This document shows, in pieces, positions 1-7,437 of a stretch of 7,437 nucleotides of DNA; position 1 is the first letter of the stretch; every line of letters begins with the position of its first letter. The stretch spans positions 1-7,437 of the forward strand of contig JACCSC010000515.1 of assembly GCA_013813215.1 (NCBI GenBank), given 5' to 3'. The DNA comes from Geodermatophilaceae bacterium (lineage in GTDB: Bacteria > Actinomycetota > Actinomycetes > Mycobacteriales > Geodermatophilaceae). A program made the translations under genes and the position numbers. Below the pieces are notes generated by a model that was not told where the DNA came from, did not search any database, and saw only the letters and a program-made list of their open reading frames with translations.

Positions 1-38
1 TCCCGCGATTCGGCATGATGTGCGCACCTGACCGTCGC

Positions 39-45
39 GAAGGAG
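39..45 (+). promoter_or_regulatory. Ribosome binding site of the malic enzyme gene
   Basis: GAAGGAG lies four bases before the ATG at 50. It is a strong match to the anti-Shine-Dalgarno sequence and supports that ATG as the start, although the spacing is a little short. Only 38 bases precede it in the window, so no promoter can be judged. Confidence 0.7.
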
Positions 46-49
46 CCTC

Positions 50-1486
<1,437 letters not shown>

Positions 1487-1514
1487 CCCGCGCTGGTCAC
1501 CGCCACCACCGGCG

Positions 1515-1568
1515 AGTGGTCCCGACACGCTGAGTCGAGCCACGCTGCCCAGGCGTGTCGGGACCACT
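1515..1568. terminator. Perfect 16-bp inverted repeat, candidate transcription terminator
   Basis: Arm 1 is at 1515-1530 (AGTGGTCCCGACACGC) and its exact reverse complement is at 1553-1568, separated by a 22-base loop. G-T wobble pairs are possible at both edges (1514/1569 and 1531/1552). It begins 28 bases after the malic enzyme stop and ends 56 bases before the next start, which suits a hairpin terminator. No T-run follows, which is common for actinobacterial hairpin terminators. The repeat itself is certain. Its role is inferred, and it could instead be a dispersed palindromic repeat. Confidence 0.55.
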
Positions 1569-1624
1569 TCCGCCCCAGTGACCGGTACTGGCAGCGAGGC
1601 GGGCTGCGTGGTGAGATCGCGGGC

Positions 1625-2479
1625 GTGCCGGAGCTACCCGAGGTCGAGGCGCTTGCCGCGTTCCTGCGCGAGCGGGCGGTCGGCCGCATCCTGACCCGGG
1701 TCGACCTGTGCCAGCTGTCGGCGATCAAGACCTTCGACCCACCGCACACCGCCCTGGCCGGGCTGGAGGTCACGGGCGCGGGGCGGTTCGGAAAGTTCCT
1801 GGACCTCGACGTCAGCGGGTTGCACCTCGTCGTACATCTCGCCCGGGCCGGCTGGCTGCACTGGCGCGACCAGCTGCCCCCTGCGCCCCCGAAACCCGGT
1901 CGCGGGCCGATCGCCGCGCGGGTCCATCTCGACGACGGTGGGGGATTCGACCTGACCGAACAGGGCACGAAGAAGGGGCTGGCGATCTACGTCGTGCGCA
2001 GCCCGGCGGAGGTGCCCGGGATCAGCCGACTCGGTCCCGACGCGATGACGCTGTCGCCCGACGACCTCAAGACGATCCTGAAGGGACACCGGGGCCAGCT
2101 CAAGGGCTCGTTGACCGAGCAGGGCCTGATCGCCGGTATCGGTAACGCGTACTCCGACGAGATCCTGCACCTGGCGCGGATGTCACCGTTCAAGCCGGCG
2201 CACAGCCTCACCGACGCCGAGATCGAACGTCTGCACGAGGCGATGCGGGCCACCTTGGACGATGCAGTACGCCGGTCCATCGGCCAGGACGCCGCTCGCC
2301 TCAAGGGCGAGAAGCGGTCCGGGCTGCGGGTGCACGCCCGCACCGGCCTGCCCTGTCCGGTCTGCGGCGACACCGTGCGCGAGGTGTCCTTCGCCGACAA
2401 GTCGCTGCAGTACTGCGCGACCTGCCAGACCGGCGGGAAGCCGTTGGCGGACCGGCGTACGTCGAAGTTCCTCCGTTGA
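1625..2479 (+). CDS. Fpg/Nei-family DNA glycosylase (actinobacterial type)
   Basis: This is a base excision repair enzyme of the Fpg/Nei fold, which removes oxidised bases and cuts the abasic site by beta/delta elimination. The GTG at 1625 is fixed as start because it gives the family N-terminus MPELPEVE, in which Pro2, exposed after Met removal, is the Schiff-base nucleophile and Glu3 the partner acid. Lys57 in GRFGKFLDL matches the conserved catalytic-core lysine. The helix-two-turn-helix region spans about residues 150-205, with the hallmark GLIAGIGNAYSDEIL (Asn174). A zinc finger ends the protein: Cys244, Cys247, Cys264, Cys267. The position five residues before Cys264, where E. coli Fpg has its key Arg, is Lys259. 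The length of 284 residues is normal. A modest GGTGAG at 1610-1615 may be the ribosome binding site. The gene has its own spacer and converges on the repeat-protein gene. Substrate preference (8-oxoguanine, formamidopyrimidine or oxidised pyrimidine) cannot be assigned from sequence alone. Confidence 0.93.
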   Translation: MPELPEVEALAAFLRERAVGRILTRVDLCQLSAIKTFDPPHTALAGLEVTGAGRFGKFLDLDVSGLHLVVHLARAGWLHWRDQLPPAPPKPGRGPIAARVHLDDGGGFDLTEQGTKKGLAIYVVRSPAEVPGISRLGPDAMTLSPDDLKTILKGHRGQLKGSLTEQGLIAGIGNAYSDEILHLARMSPFKPAHSLTDAEIERLHEAMRATLDDAVRRSIGQDAARLKGEKRSGLRVHARTGLPCPVCGDTVREVSFADKSLQYCATCQTGGKPLADRRTSKFLR

Positions 2480-2501
2480 GCGCGAGCCGAGGCTAGCGCT
2501 C
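2478..2501. terminator. Bidirectional hairpin between convergent genes
   Basis: GAGCGCGAGCC (2478-2488) is followed after two bases by GGCTAGCGCTC (2491-2501), which is its reverse complement except at one position. In practice this folds as about a 10-bp stem with one mismatch and a CGAG tetraloop. It overlaps the TGA of the glycosylase (2477-2479) and includes the last codons and TAG of the minus-strand gene (2493-2495), so it can fold in both transcripts. No T-run is seen on either side. Function as a shared terminator is inferred from position. Confidence 0.5.
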
Positions 2502-2936
2502 GCAGTCGTCGACGATCTCGCCGTTGACGCAGGTGTCGGTGCCCTCTTCGCCGTCGAGGTCGTCGGTGCCGACCCCGCCGTCGAGGCGGTCGTTGCCGAT
2601 CTGGCCGTCGATCTCGTCGTTGCCGGCCTCGCCGAACAGGAAGTCGTTGCCGGCGTCGCCGTCGATCTCCTCGTTGCCCGGTCCACCGCAGACCAGGTCC
2701 TGACCGCCGCCGGCGTCGATGTCGTCGTTGCCGCCGAGGCCGGCGATCACGTCAGATCCCGCGGTGCCGTTGATGACGTCCGGTCCCGCGGTGCCGACGA
2801 TCGTGGCCACCCGTCCCTTGCACATGACAGCGGCGGCGGTGCCGCTGGAGGCCAACCCGACTACCGACACCGAGGTGAACGCGGCCACCGCGAACACGCT
2901 CGCCGCGGCCCGCCATGACTTGGCTGATCTGTTCAT
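2493..2936 (-). CDS. Small secreted RTX-like calcium-binding repeat protein
   Basis: The 147-residue product starts with a probable Sec signal peptide: basic n-region (MNRSAKSWR), hydrophobic core at about residues 10-29, and a likely cut after the AAA at 34-36. There is no lipobox, since Cys39 is preceded by Met. Residues 48-137 are ten tandem nonapeptides of the GGxGxDxhx type, such as GEAGNDEID and GQIGNDRLD. In RTX proteins these bind Ca2+ and fold as a parallel beta-roll. No enzymatic or toxin domain is attached; the repeats are the whole mature protein. Four cysteines (39, 83, 136, 145) could form two disulfides, perhaps capping the roll (inference). Classical RTX proteins leave by type I secretion, but here a Sec signal is present and no ABC exporter lies nearby. 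AAGGAGG just upstream supports the start. It lies 96 bases downstream of the regulator gene on the same strand. Its biological role is unknown. Confidence 0.88.
   Translation of the reverse strand: MNRSAKSWRAAASVFAVAAFTSVSVVGLASSGTAAAVMCKGRVATIVGTAGPDVINGTAGSDVIAGLGGNDDIDAGGGQDLVCGGPGNEEIDGDAGNDFLFGEAGNDEIDGQIGNDRLDGGVGTDDLDGEEGTDTCVNGEIVDDCER
2526..2795 (-). repeat. Ten tandem 27-bp units encoding RTX-like nonapeptides
   Basis: This stretch encodes residues 48-137 of the secreted protein as ten 9-residue units with no spacer. Units vary at the DNA level, but the Gly at position 4 of each unit is kept throughout and the acidic residue at position 6 in nearly all, so the array is old and selected at the protein level. 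The most degenerate units are the fourth (AGGGQDLVC) and the tenth (GEEGTDTCV), both of which carry a cysteine. Confidence 0.85.
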
Positions 2937-2940
2937 GTAA

Positions 2941-2947
2941 TCCTCCT
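2941..2947 (-). promoter_or_regulatory. Ribosome binding site of the repeat-protein gene
   Basis: On the minus strand, AAGGAGG is followed by four to five bases and the ATG at 2936. This near-perfect Shine-Dalgarno sequence decides the start. The rest of the 96-base gap (2948-3032) shows no convincing -10/-35 pair and only a weak GTGC/GCAC palindrome, so whether this gene has its own promoter is open. Confidence 0.75.
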
Positions 2948-3032
2948 TCGTAGGGTGCTGCTACCTGGCGGCATCCTGACGGTCATCGTGTGCACGGCAC
3001 AGTTGTCCGAAGGTCGTAGGACCGAGGCGTCG

Positions 3033-5762
3033 CTACCAGCGGACCAGCTTCCACACCTCGGGTAGGGCCGCGCCCTCCCCGCCCACCTGGGCGAAGAGCG
3101 AGACCGCCAGCTTGAGGTGCACCATCGCCTCGTCTCCATGGCCGCAGGCATGCAACAGGTCGGCCAGGTTGTTCTGCAGCGCCGCCGCCCGGTGCCGATC
3201 TCCCAGCGCGGCGCCCAGGTCCACCGCGGTTCGGGTCAGCGCGATGGCCTGATCCAGTTGGCCGCTGTCGCGGTGGGCGAGGGCGAGGTTGTTCAAGGCG
3301 GCCACCCGGGCGTAGGGGTCGCCGACGGACTCGGCCAGGGCCAGGCTGGCCCGAAGGTGGGTGAGCGCGTCCGCGGGCCGGCCCGAGGTCGTGGCCAGCA
3401 GGCCCAGCAGGTTCTCCGCCTGGGCTACGGTCCGCTGGTCGCCGGTCTGCTCGGCCAGCCCGCGGGCCCGGCCGGCGAGCTCGGCGGCATCGGCCGGCCG
3501 GCCGTCGGCCTCGGCGGTCAGGCTCAGGTCCACAGTGATCCGGGCCCGGGCGGCCAGGTCATCGGCCGCGACGGCGGACAGCGCGGCGGTGAAGTGGGAA
3601 CTGGCCAGCGCCCAGTCGCCTCGGCGATGGTGCACCTGGCCGATCCGCTGCTCGATGTAGGCGAGCCGCTCTGACGGGCCGGTGGCGGCTGCGGTCTCGA
3701 AGCTCGCCAGCGCCCCCGCGTAGTTCCCCTGCTGGGTCTGCACCTCGCCGAGCGCCACGTGCAGCGCCGACGGCTCGGGGTGGCCGAGCGCGAGCGCGGC
3801 CCGCAGGTGCTCGACCGCCTCGGCGTGCGCGAACAGCGCGCAGGCGTGCTCGGAGGCGCGTACGTACGCCGTCGCCGCCTCCACGTCCCGGCCGGCCTGC
3901 AGCAGGTGCCGCGCCACCGCAGCGGGAGGCAACGGCAAGAGAGCGGCCCGGGTGTGCAGGAGCCGGCGACGAGCCAGGCTCGTGTCGTCGTACACGAGCG
4001 CCCGCAACTGCTCGTGGCTGAAGTCGTAGTCCCGCGGTCCCTCGCGGACCAGCCCACGCTGGGTGAGTTCCTCGACGGCGTCGACGGTCTCCTCGTCGCC
4101 GCGGCCGCTCACGGTCCGCACCGTCTCCACGTCGAAGGACCGGCCGAGGACGGCCGCGGCGGCGAGCACCTGACGCGCGGTCTCGCTGACCGGATCGAGG
4201 CGGGTGCGCATCAGGTCGCGGGCTCCGGCGCCCAGCGTCCACGCCGCCGCGGGATCGGTCCCCAGCGCGGTCAGGTACTCGACGAGCAGGAAGGGCAGGC
4301 CCTCGGTCTGGGCGTGCACCTCACCGACGTTGCCGGGCGCGTCTGCGGCCCCCCGCAGCGCCAGCGCGACGTCGGCCTCGGTCAGTCGTTCGAGCCGGTA
4401 CGCCGCACCGTGTCCGGCGGTGGCCACGTCCCTGACCACCCCACGCAGGGCGTGCTCCGGCGCGGCGCGCCAGGTCAGGAGGACCAGGAGCGGACGGTCG
4501 GCCAGCCGGCGCAGGCCGTAGGACAGCAGCTCCAACGACGAGTCGTCGGCGAACTGCACGTCGTCGATCAGGAGGACGCCGGGCACCGGCCCCCCCACGG
4601 CGAGGGTCACCGCCTCCCAGACCCCGGCCAGGAAGCTCGCCGCGGCGCCCGGGCCGTCCAGGGCCGGCGAGGCCTCGGAGCCGGGGGTACGCAGCTCGGG
4701 CAGCAGTCGGGCGACCTCGCGCCGGGTCGCGGCCGGCAGTCGATCAACCCACCCCGGATCCCCGGCCAGCCGGGTCCGCAGGGCGTCGATCACCGGGGCG
4801 TAGGCCAGGCCCGACTCCTCCAGGTAGGCCCGGCCCAGCAAGGCGATCCCACCCGCAGCGCGGACCCGGTCGATGATCTCCTCGGCGAGCCGGGTCTTGC
4901 CTATCCCGGCCTCCCCTTCCAACACCGCGACCCGGCCGTGGACGGCGCTGGCCCGATGCGCGCGGACGAGCCGGCGCAGTTCGTCGTCACGACCGACCAG
5001 GGCCAACCGCGAGGGCGGGGGATCCGGGTCGGCCGCCGGGGTCGGGGTCGGGTCGAGGTCGCCTCGGCTGATTGCCTCGTACAGCGCCGTGGTCTCCCGT
5101 AACGGCGGTACGCCGAGCTCGCGGGACAGCGTGCGCACGCACTCGCGGTAGCCGACCATCGCTCCCGCCCGGTCACCGGTCACCGCGGACAGCCGGATGA
5201 CCGCGCGGTGGGCCGGCTCGTGCAACCGGTCGAGGTCCAACCACCGTCGGGCGTGCCGCAGCGCGACGGCGACGTCTCCCCGCTCCTCCCGGTCGGCGGC
5301 CAGGCGGGCGAGCACGATGGACAGCTCGCGGCGCAGCGCCTCGGCCTCGGCCCGCTGCCAGTGCTCGAAGCCGGGCGCATCGCGGACGGCGAAGCCCTCC
5401 ATGAAGTCGGCATGGAAGGCGGCGGCCGCCGCCCCCAGTTCGCCGTCGGCGACCAGCGCGCGGAACCGGTGCACGTCGACCCGCAGACCCCCACCCGCGA
5501 CCAGGCGCACCCGGTCCCGCGTGCTCTCCACCCGGTCGGCTCCGATGGCCGCCCGAAGACTGGACAGCGTGCGGCGCAGCGCCCCACGGGCGTGTTCGAT
5601 GTCGCGGCTCGGCCAGAGCAGTTCCGCCAGCGCATCGCGGGACCGGGCCCGGCCGCTGACTGCGAGGTGGGCCAGCAGGGCCATCGCCTTGCGGGTGTCG
5701 AACGCGACCGGTTCGCCCGCACACTCGACGCGGGGCGAGCCGAACAGCGTGACCTCGAGCAT
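3033..5762 (-). CDS. AfsR/SARP-like regulator: winged helix, BTAD, AAA/STAND ATPase, TPR
   Basis: A 909-residue cytoplasmic transcription regulator. Residues 1-95 form an OmpR-type winged helix (opening MLEVTLFGSPRV; RKAMALLAHLAV). Residues 96-232 are the bacterial transcriptional activator domain (BTAD), with typical LHEPAHRAVIRL and RELGVPP segments. A proline-rich linker at 236-251 leads to an NTPase domain (about 255-500) with Walker A GEAGIGKT (283-290) and Walker B VLLIDDVQ (396-403). A probable winged-helix region at 525-590 is followed by TPR-like helical repeats from about 610 to 895, and a PEVWKLVRW tail. There is no C-terminal LuxR helix-turn-helix, so it is not a LAL/MalT regulator. 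Such STAND-like proteins are thought to be switched by nucleotide and an inducer sensed by the TPRs. The ATG at 5762 is chosen because the winged helix begins at once and TGAGG lies five bases before it; the frame stays open upstream to 6407, but that part is antisense to the divergent gene. It is transcribed divergently from the membrane-protein pair. Target genes and signal are unknown. Confidence 0.92.
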   Translation of the reverse strand: MLEVTLFGSPRVECAGEPVAFDTRKAMALLAHLAVSGRARSRDALAELLWPSRDIEHARGALRRTLSSLRAAIGADRVESTRDRVRLVAGGGLRVDVHRFRALVADGELGAAAAAFHADFMEGFAVRDAPGFEHWQRAEAEALRRELSIVLARLAADREERGDVAVALRHARRWLDLDRLHEPAHRAVIRLSAVTGDRAGAMVGYRECVRTLSRELGVPPLRETTALYEAISRGDLDPTPTPAADPDPPPSRLALVGRDDELRRLVRAHRASAVHGRVAVLEGEAGIGKTRLAEEIIDRVRAAGGIALLGRAYLEESGLAYAPVIDALRTRLAGDPGWVDRLPAATRREVARLLPELRTPGSEASPALDGPGAAASFLAGVWEAVTLAVGGPVPGVLLIDDVQFADDSSLELLSYGLRRLADRPLLVLLTWRAAPEHALRGVVRDVATAGHGAAYRLERLTEADVALALRGAADAPGNVGEVHAQTEGLPFLLVEYLTALGTDPAAAWTLGAGARDLMRTRLDPVSETARQVLAAAAVLGRSFDVETVRTVSGRGDEETVDAVEELTQRGLVREGPRDYDFSHEQLRALVYDDTSLARRRLLHTRAALLPLPPAAVARHLLQAGRDVEAATAYVRASEHACALFAHAEAVEHLRAALALGHPEPSALHVALGEVQTQQGNYAGALASFETAAATGPSERLAYIEQRIGQVHHRRGDWALASSHFTAALSAVAADDLAARARITVDLSLTAEADGRPADAAELAGRARGLAEQTGDQRTVAQAENLLGLLATTSGRPADALTHLRASLALAESVGDPYARVAALNNLALAHRDSGQLDQAIALTRTAVDLGAALGDRHRAAALQNNLADLLHACGHGDEAMVHLKLAVSLFAQVGGEGAALPEVWKLVRW

Positions 5763-5856
5763 GGCTGCCTCAGGACGAAACGGACCGTCTAGCCCATTCG
5801 TAACGATTCTTTCACGCCGCCGGTGAAGATTGTCCCGGCAACGAGGAGAGTGTGCG
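5763..5856. promoter_or_regulatory. Divergent promoter region between regulator and membrane-protein genes
   Basis: These 94 bases must hold the start signals of both divergent genes unless promoters lie inside coding sequence. The middle (about 5796-5814) is the most AT-rich part. Two small dyads are visible: TCGT-A-ACGA at 5798-5806, and TTCAC at 5811-5815 with GTGAA at 5823-5827. Either could be an operator. For the minus-strand gene, TGAAAG and TAGACG spaced by 17 bases make a weak -35/-10 candidate. The location is firm; the individual elements are weak. Confidence 0.5.
5843..5848 (+). promoter_or_regulatory. Ribosome binding site of the first membrane-protein gene
   Basis: GAGGAG lies eight bases before the ATG at 5857. 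It favours this start over an in-frame TTG at 5830, which has no such signal. Confidence 0.65.
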
Positions 5857-7128
5857 ATGCCCGGTGACAGTCGGGCCGTCCGCGTGGCGACGAGAGGGTA
5901 CGTCGTGGACCGTTCGCGTCGGACCGGGCCGGTGGGTGTGGCCAGCGTCGCGCTGGCCACCCGGGCGACCAGGCTGCGCGTGGTCGCCGTCGTCGTGACC
6001 CTGGTCGGCTTCCTCAGCTTGGTGGCCAACGTGGCCATCTCAGCGGCGTCGGACCGGGTCGGCTGGGCCGATACCGGCTGGCCGTGGCAGGCGGCCACGG
6101 CGGCCTGCGTGGTGGCCGGTGCGCTGATCGCCCTGTCCCGACCCACCCACCCCATCGGCTGGCTGTTCCTGGCGCTGGGCGTGCTCACCCCGCTCAGCGG
6201 TGCGATCCTCGCCGCCCAACTGCATGTCGCCGGAACTGCGCCCTCCTGGTGGCTCACCGGACCGGAGGCGGTGGCCACGGCCGAGACGGCGACCATCCCG
6301 CTCGTCCTGCTGCTGTTCCCCACCGGGCGGCTGCTCTCCCGCCGGTGGCGCATCGGAGTCGCATTCGTCCTGGGCGCCGCCGTTGTCGGCACGTTGTCGG
6401 CGGTCATGAACGGTGGCTGGGGTGGTGACTACCCTGGCGAAGCGGGCTCGGCGCCGAGCCCGATCCGCGGCCGCCTGCATCCCCTCGGCGACGTGCTGCC
6501 CGCCGTCTTCTACCCGCTGCTACTGGCCGGGTTCGTCGCCGCCGGCCTCTCGCTCGTCGTGCGCTACCGGCGCAGCCGGGGCGAGGAGCGGCTGCAGCTG
6601 CGCTGGCTGGCCGCGGCCGCGGCTCTCCTCCTGGTGCTCGCGCCGTTCAGCATCCTCGGCGGCGGCAACGACGACGTGGTGACCGCCCTTTTCGTGGTCA
6701 ACATCTGCCTGATCCCGCTCGCTGCCGGCGTCGCTGTCCTCCGGTACCGGCTCTACGACATCGACGTGGTGATCAACCGCACCCTGGTGTACGCCGGGCT
6801 GAGTGCCATCCTGGCGGGGGCGTACCTCGGGTCGGTCCTCGTCCTGCAGTTCGCGCTGCGGCCGCTGACCGACCGCTCGGACCTCGCCGTCGCCGGCTCG
6901 ACGCTGGCCGTGGCCGCGCTGTTCCGGCCGGCCCGGGCCCGGATCCAGGCGGCGGTGGACCGCCGGTTCTACCGCCGGCGGTACGACGCCGCACAGACGC
7001 TGGAGATGTTCAGCGGGCGACTGCGGGAGCAACTCGACCTGGAGGCGCTGGGCGCGGACTTGCGCGGCGTCGTGAAGGAGACGGTGCAGCCGTCGTACGT
7101 CTCGCTGTGGCTGCGGCCGGCGCGATGA
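5857..7128 (+). CDS. Polytopic membrane protein, kinase-less histidine-kinase-like sensor
   Basis: A 423-residue inner-membrane protein with about ten hydrophobic segments (roughly 42-62, 78-95, 98-121, 136-155, 166-185, 212-235, 248-268, 273-295, 308-332, 343-357). It carries motifs seen in the membrane input regions of actinobacterial sensor kinases: HPIGWLF (98-104), LLLFPTGRLL (151-160), LRYRLYDIDVVINRTLVYAG (295-314) and DRRFYRRRYDAAQTLEMFSG (368-387). In full-length kinases the last segment is a helix leading into GAF and HisKA_3/HATPase domains. Here the protein ends about 35 residues later, at SLWLRPAR, with no phospho-acceptor His or ATP-binding boxes. I recall similar kinase-less proteins in other actinobacteria, so this is probably the natural end and not a truncation. 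The ATG at 5857 has a good ribosome binding site. The stop overlaps the next gene's start (ATGA). It may pass a signal to a partner, perhaps the divergent regulator, but this is inference. Confidence 0.85.
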   Translation: MPGDSRAVRVATRGYVVDRSRRTGPVGVASVALATRATRLRVVAVVVTLVGFLSLVANVAISAASDRVGWADTGWPWQAATAACVVAGALIALSRPTHPIGWLFLALGVLTPLSGAILAAQLHVAGTAPSWWLTGPEAVATAETATIPLVLLLFPTGRLLSRRWRIGVAFVLGAAVVGTLSAVMNGGWGGDYPGEAGSAPSPIRGRLHPLGDVLPAVFYPLLLAGFVAAGLSLVVRYRRSRGEERLQLRWLAAAAALLLVLAPFSILGGGNDDVVTALFVVNICLIPLAAGVAVLRYRLYDIDVVINRTLVYAGLSAILAGAYLGSVLVLQFALRPLTDRSDLAVAGSTLAVAALFRPARARIQAAVDRRFYRRRYDAAQTLEMFSGRLREQLDLEALGADLRGVVKETVQPSYVSLWLRPAR

Positions 7129-7437
7129 GCAAACGGACCGCGGCCTGGTTCCTCGTGATCACCCTGGCTCTCATGGTGGCCGGGGTCCTGCTGTCGCTCG
7201 GACGGGAGTCGGTGTACGACACGTCGCTCTACGGCCTGGTGCTTCCGGGCGTCCTGGCCGGCTCAGGCGCGTTGGTGGCCCGCGCCCATCCGGCCAATCC
7301 GATCGGCTGGCTGTTCTGCGGCTTCGCCCTCTTCACGGCGCTGGCCGAACTCGCCGAGGGTTACGGGCACTACGCGATCGACAGCGGTCTGCCCGGCGGC
7401 GTCTGGGGCGAGTGGGTCATCTCGTGGTCGTGGATCG
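7125..7437 (+). CDS. Second NPIGWLF-type membrane protein, 3'-truncated by window edge
   Basis: An ATG at 7125 overlaps the preceding TGA in the form ATGA and opens a frame that runs off the window after 104 codons (MSKRTAAWFLVITLALMVAG...). Hydrophobic segments appear at about residues 8-25, 34-53 and 59-77. HPANPIGWLF at 55-64 matches the PTHPIGWLF of the preceding gene at the same place relative to the membrane segments, so the two are probably paralogues of one sensor-like family. The overlap implies translational coupling and a shared transcript. The missing part decides whether this copy carries a GAF/histidine kinase output. The break is the window end and not a mutation. Confidence 0.8.
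   Translation, partial: MSKRTAAWFLVITLALMVAGVLLSLGRESVYDTSLYGLVLPGVLAGSGALVARAHPANPIGWLFCGFALFTALAELAEGYGHYAIDSGLPGGVWGEWVISWSWI

Noticed and set aside
2526..2795. CRISPR array or non-coding tandem repeat at the periodic region
   Set aside because: The 27-bp period has no spacers and diverged units, and it is fully explained by nonapeptide repeats in a protein with signal peptide and ribosome binding site.
2262..2918. Plus-strand frame of 218 codons with Val/Ala/Asp repeats
   Set aside because: Its apparent repeats are the antisense reading of the RTX-like 27-bp units, and it also overlaps the end of the glycosylase gene out of frame.
2493..2936. Lipoprotein signal at Cys39
   Set aside because: The residues before Cys39 (AVM) do not fit a lipobox, and an AAA cut site lies just before it, so ordinary Sec cleavage is more likely.
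3759..5102. Long open frame of 447 codons on the plus strand inside the regulator gene
   Set aside because: Long antisense frames are expected in very GC-rich genes. The translation is rich in Gly, Arg, Gln and Pro with no domain, while the opposite strand encodes a clear BTAD/ATPase/TPR protein.
5763..6407. Upstream extension of the regulator frame by 215 codons to 6407 on the minus strand
   Set aside because: The extension is antisense to the divergent membrane-protein gene, shows no recognisable domain, and the winged helix starts right at the ATG at 5762, which has its own ribosome binding site.
5857..7128. First membrane protein as a frameshifted or broken histidine kinase
   Set aside because: The next gene begins at once with a new membrane protein through an ATGA overlap, and no kinase remnants follow in any frame, so the short form looks natural.

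Overview
The window is uniformly very GC-rich, with strongly GC-biased third codon positions, GTG as well as ATG starts, and gene families typical of Actinomycetota: a BTAD/AAA/TPR (AfsR/SARP-like) regulator, 'NPIGWLF' polytopic sensor-like proteins, and an actinobacterial-type Fpg/Nei glycosylase. The sequence does not fix a genus. There is no sign of an insertion sequence, phage, tRNA, rRNA or CRISPR array. This looks like ordinary chromosomal sequence with a less well described right half.

Layout, left to right. (1) 50-1486, plus strand: an NAD(P)-dependent malic enzyme with an N-terminal ACT domain, complete. (2) 1487-1624: a short spacer holding a perfect 16-bp inverted repeat. (3) 1625-2479, plus strand, GTG start: an Fpg/Nei-family DNA glycosylase with the PELPEVE N-terminus, H2TH segment and a four-cysteine zinc finger. 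(4) 2478-2501: a hairpin overlapping the stop codons of two convergent genes. (5) 2493-2936, minus strand: a small secreted protein of ten RTX-like nonapeptide repeats. (6) 3033-5762, minus strand: a 909-residue regulator with winged helix, BTAD, ATPase and TPR regions. (7) 5763-5856: a divergent promoter region. (8) 5857-7128, plus strand: a roughly ten-pass membrane protein resembling the input half of a histidine kinase but with no kinase. (9) 7125 to the window end, plus strand: a second, related membrane protein, overlapping the previous gene by ATGA and cut off by the window edge.

How the genes may work together. The malic enzyme and the glycosylase appear to be independent housekeeping genes. 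The right half reads as a possible signalling module: a STAND-like ATPase transcription regulator transcribed divergently from a coupled pair of kinase-less sensor-like membrane proteins, with a secreted calcium-binding-type repeat protein downstream of the regulator on the same strand. That these parts cooperate is inferred from their arrangement and is not shown by the sequence. It is the best candidate here for an undescribed system, although each component family is already known in actinobacteria.
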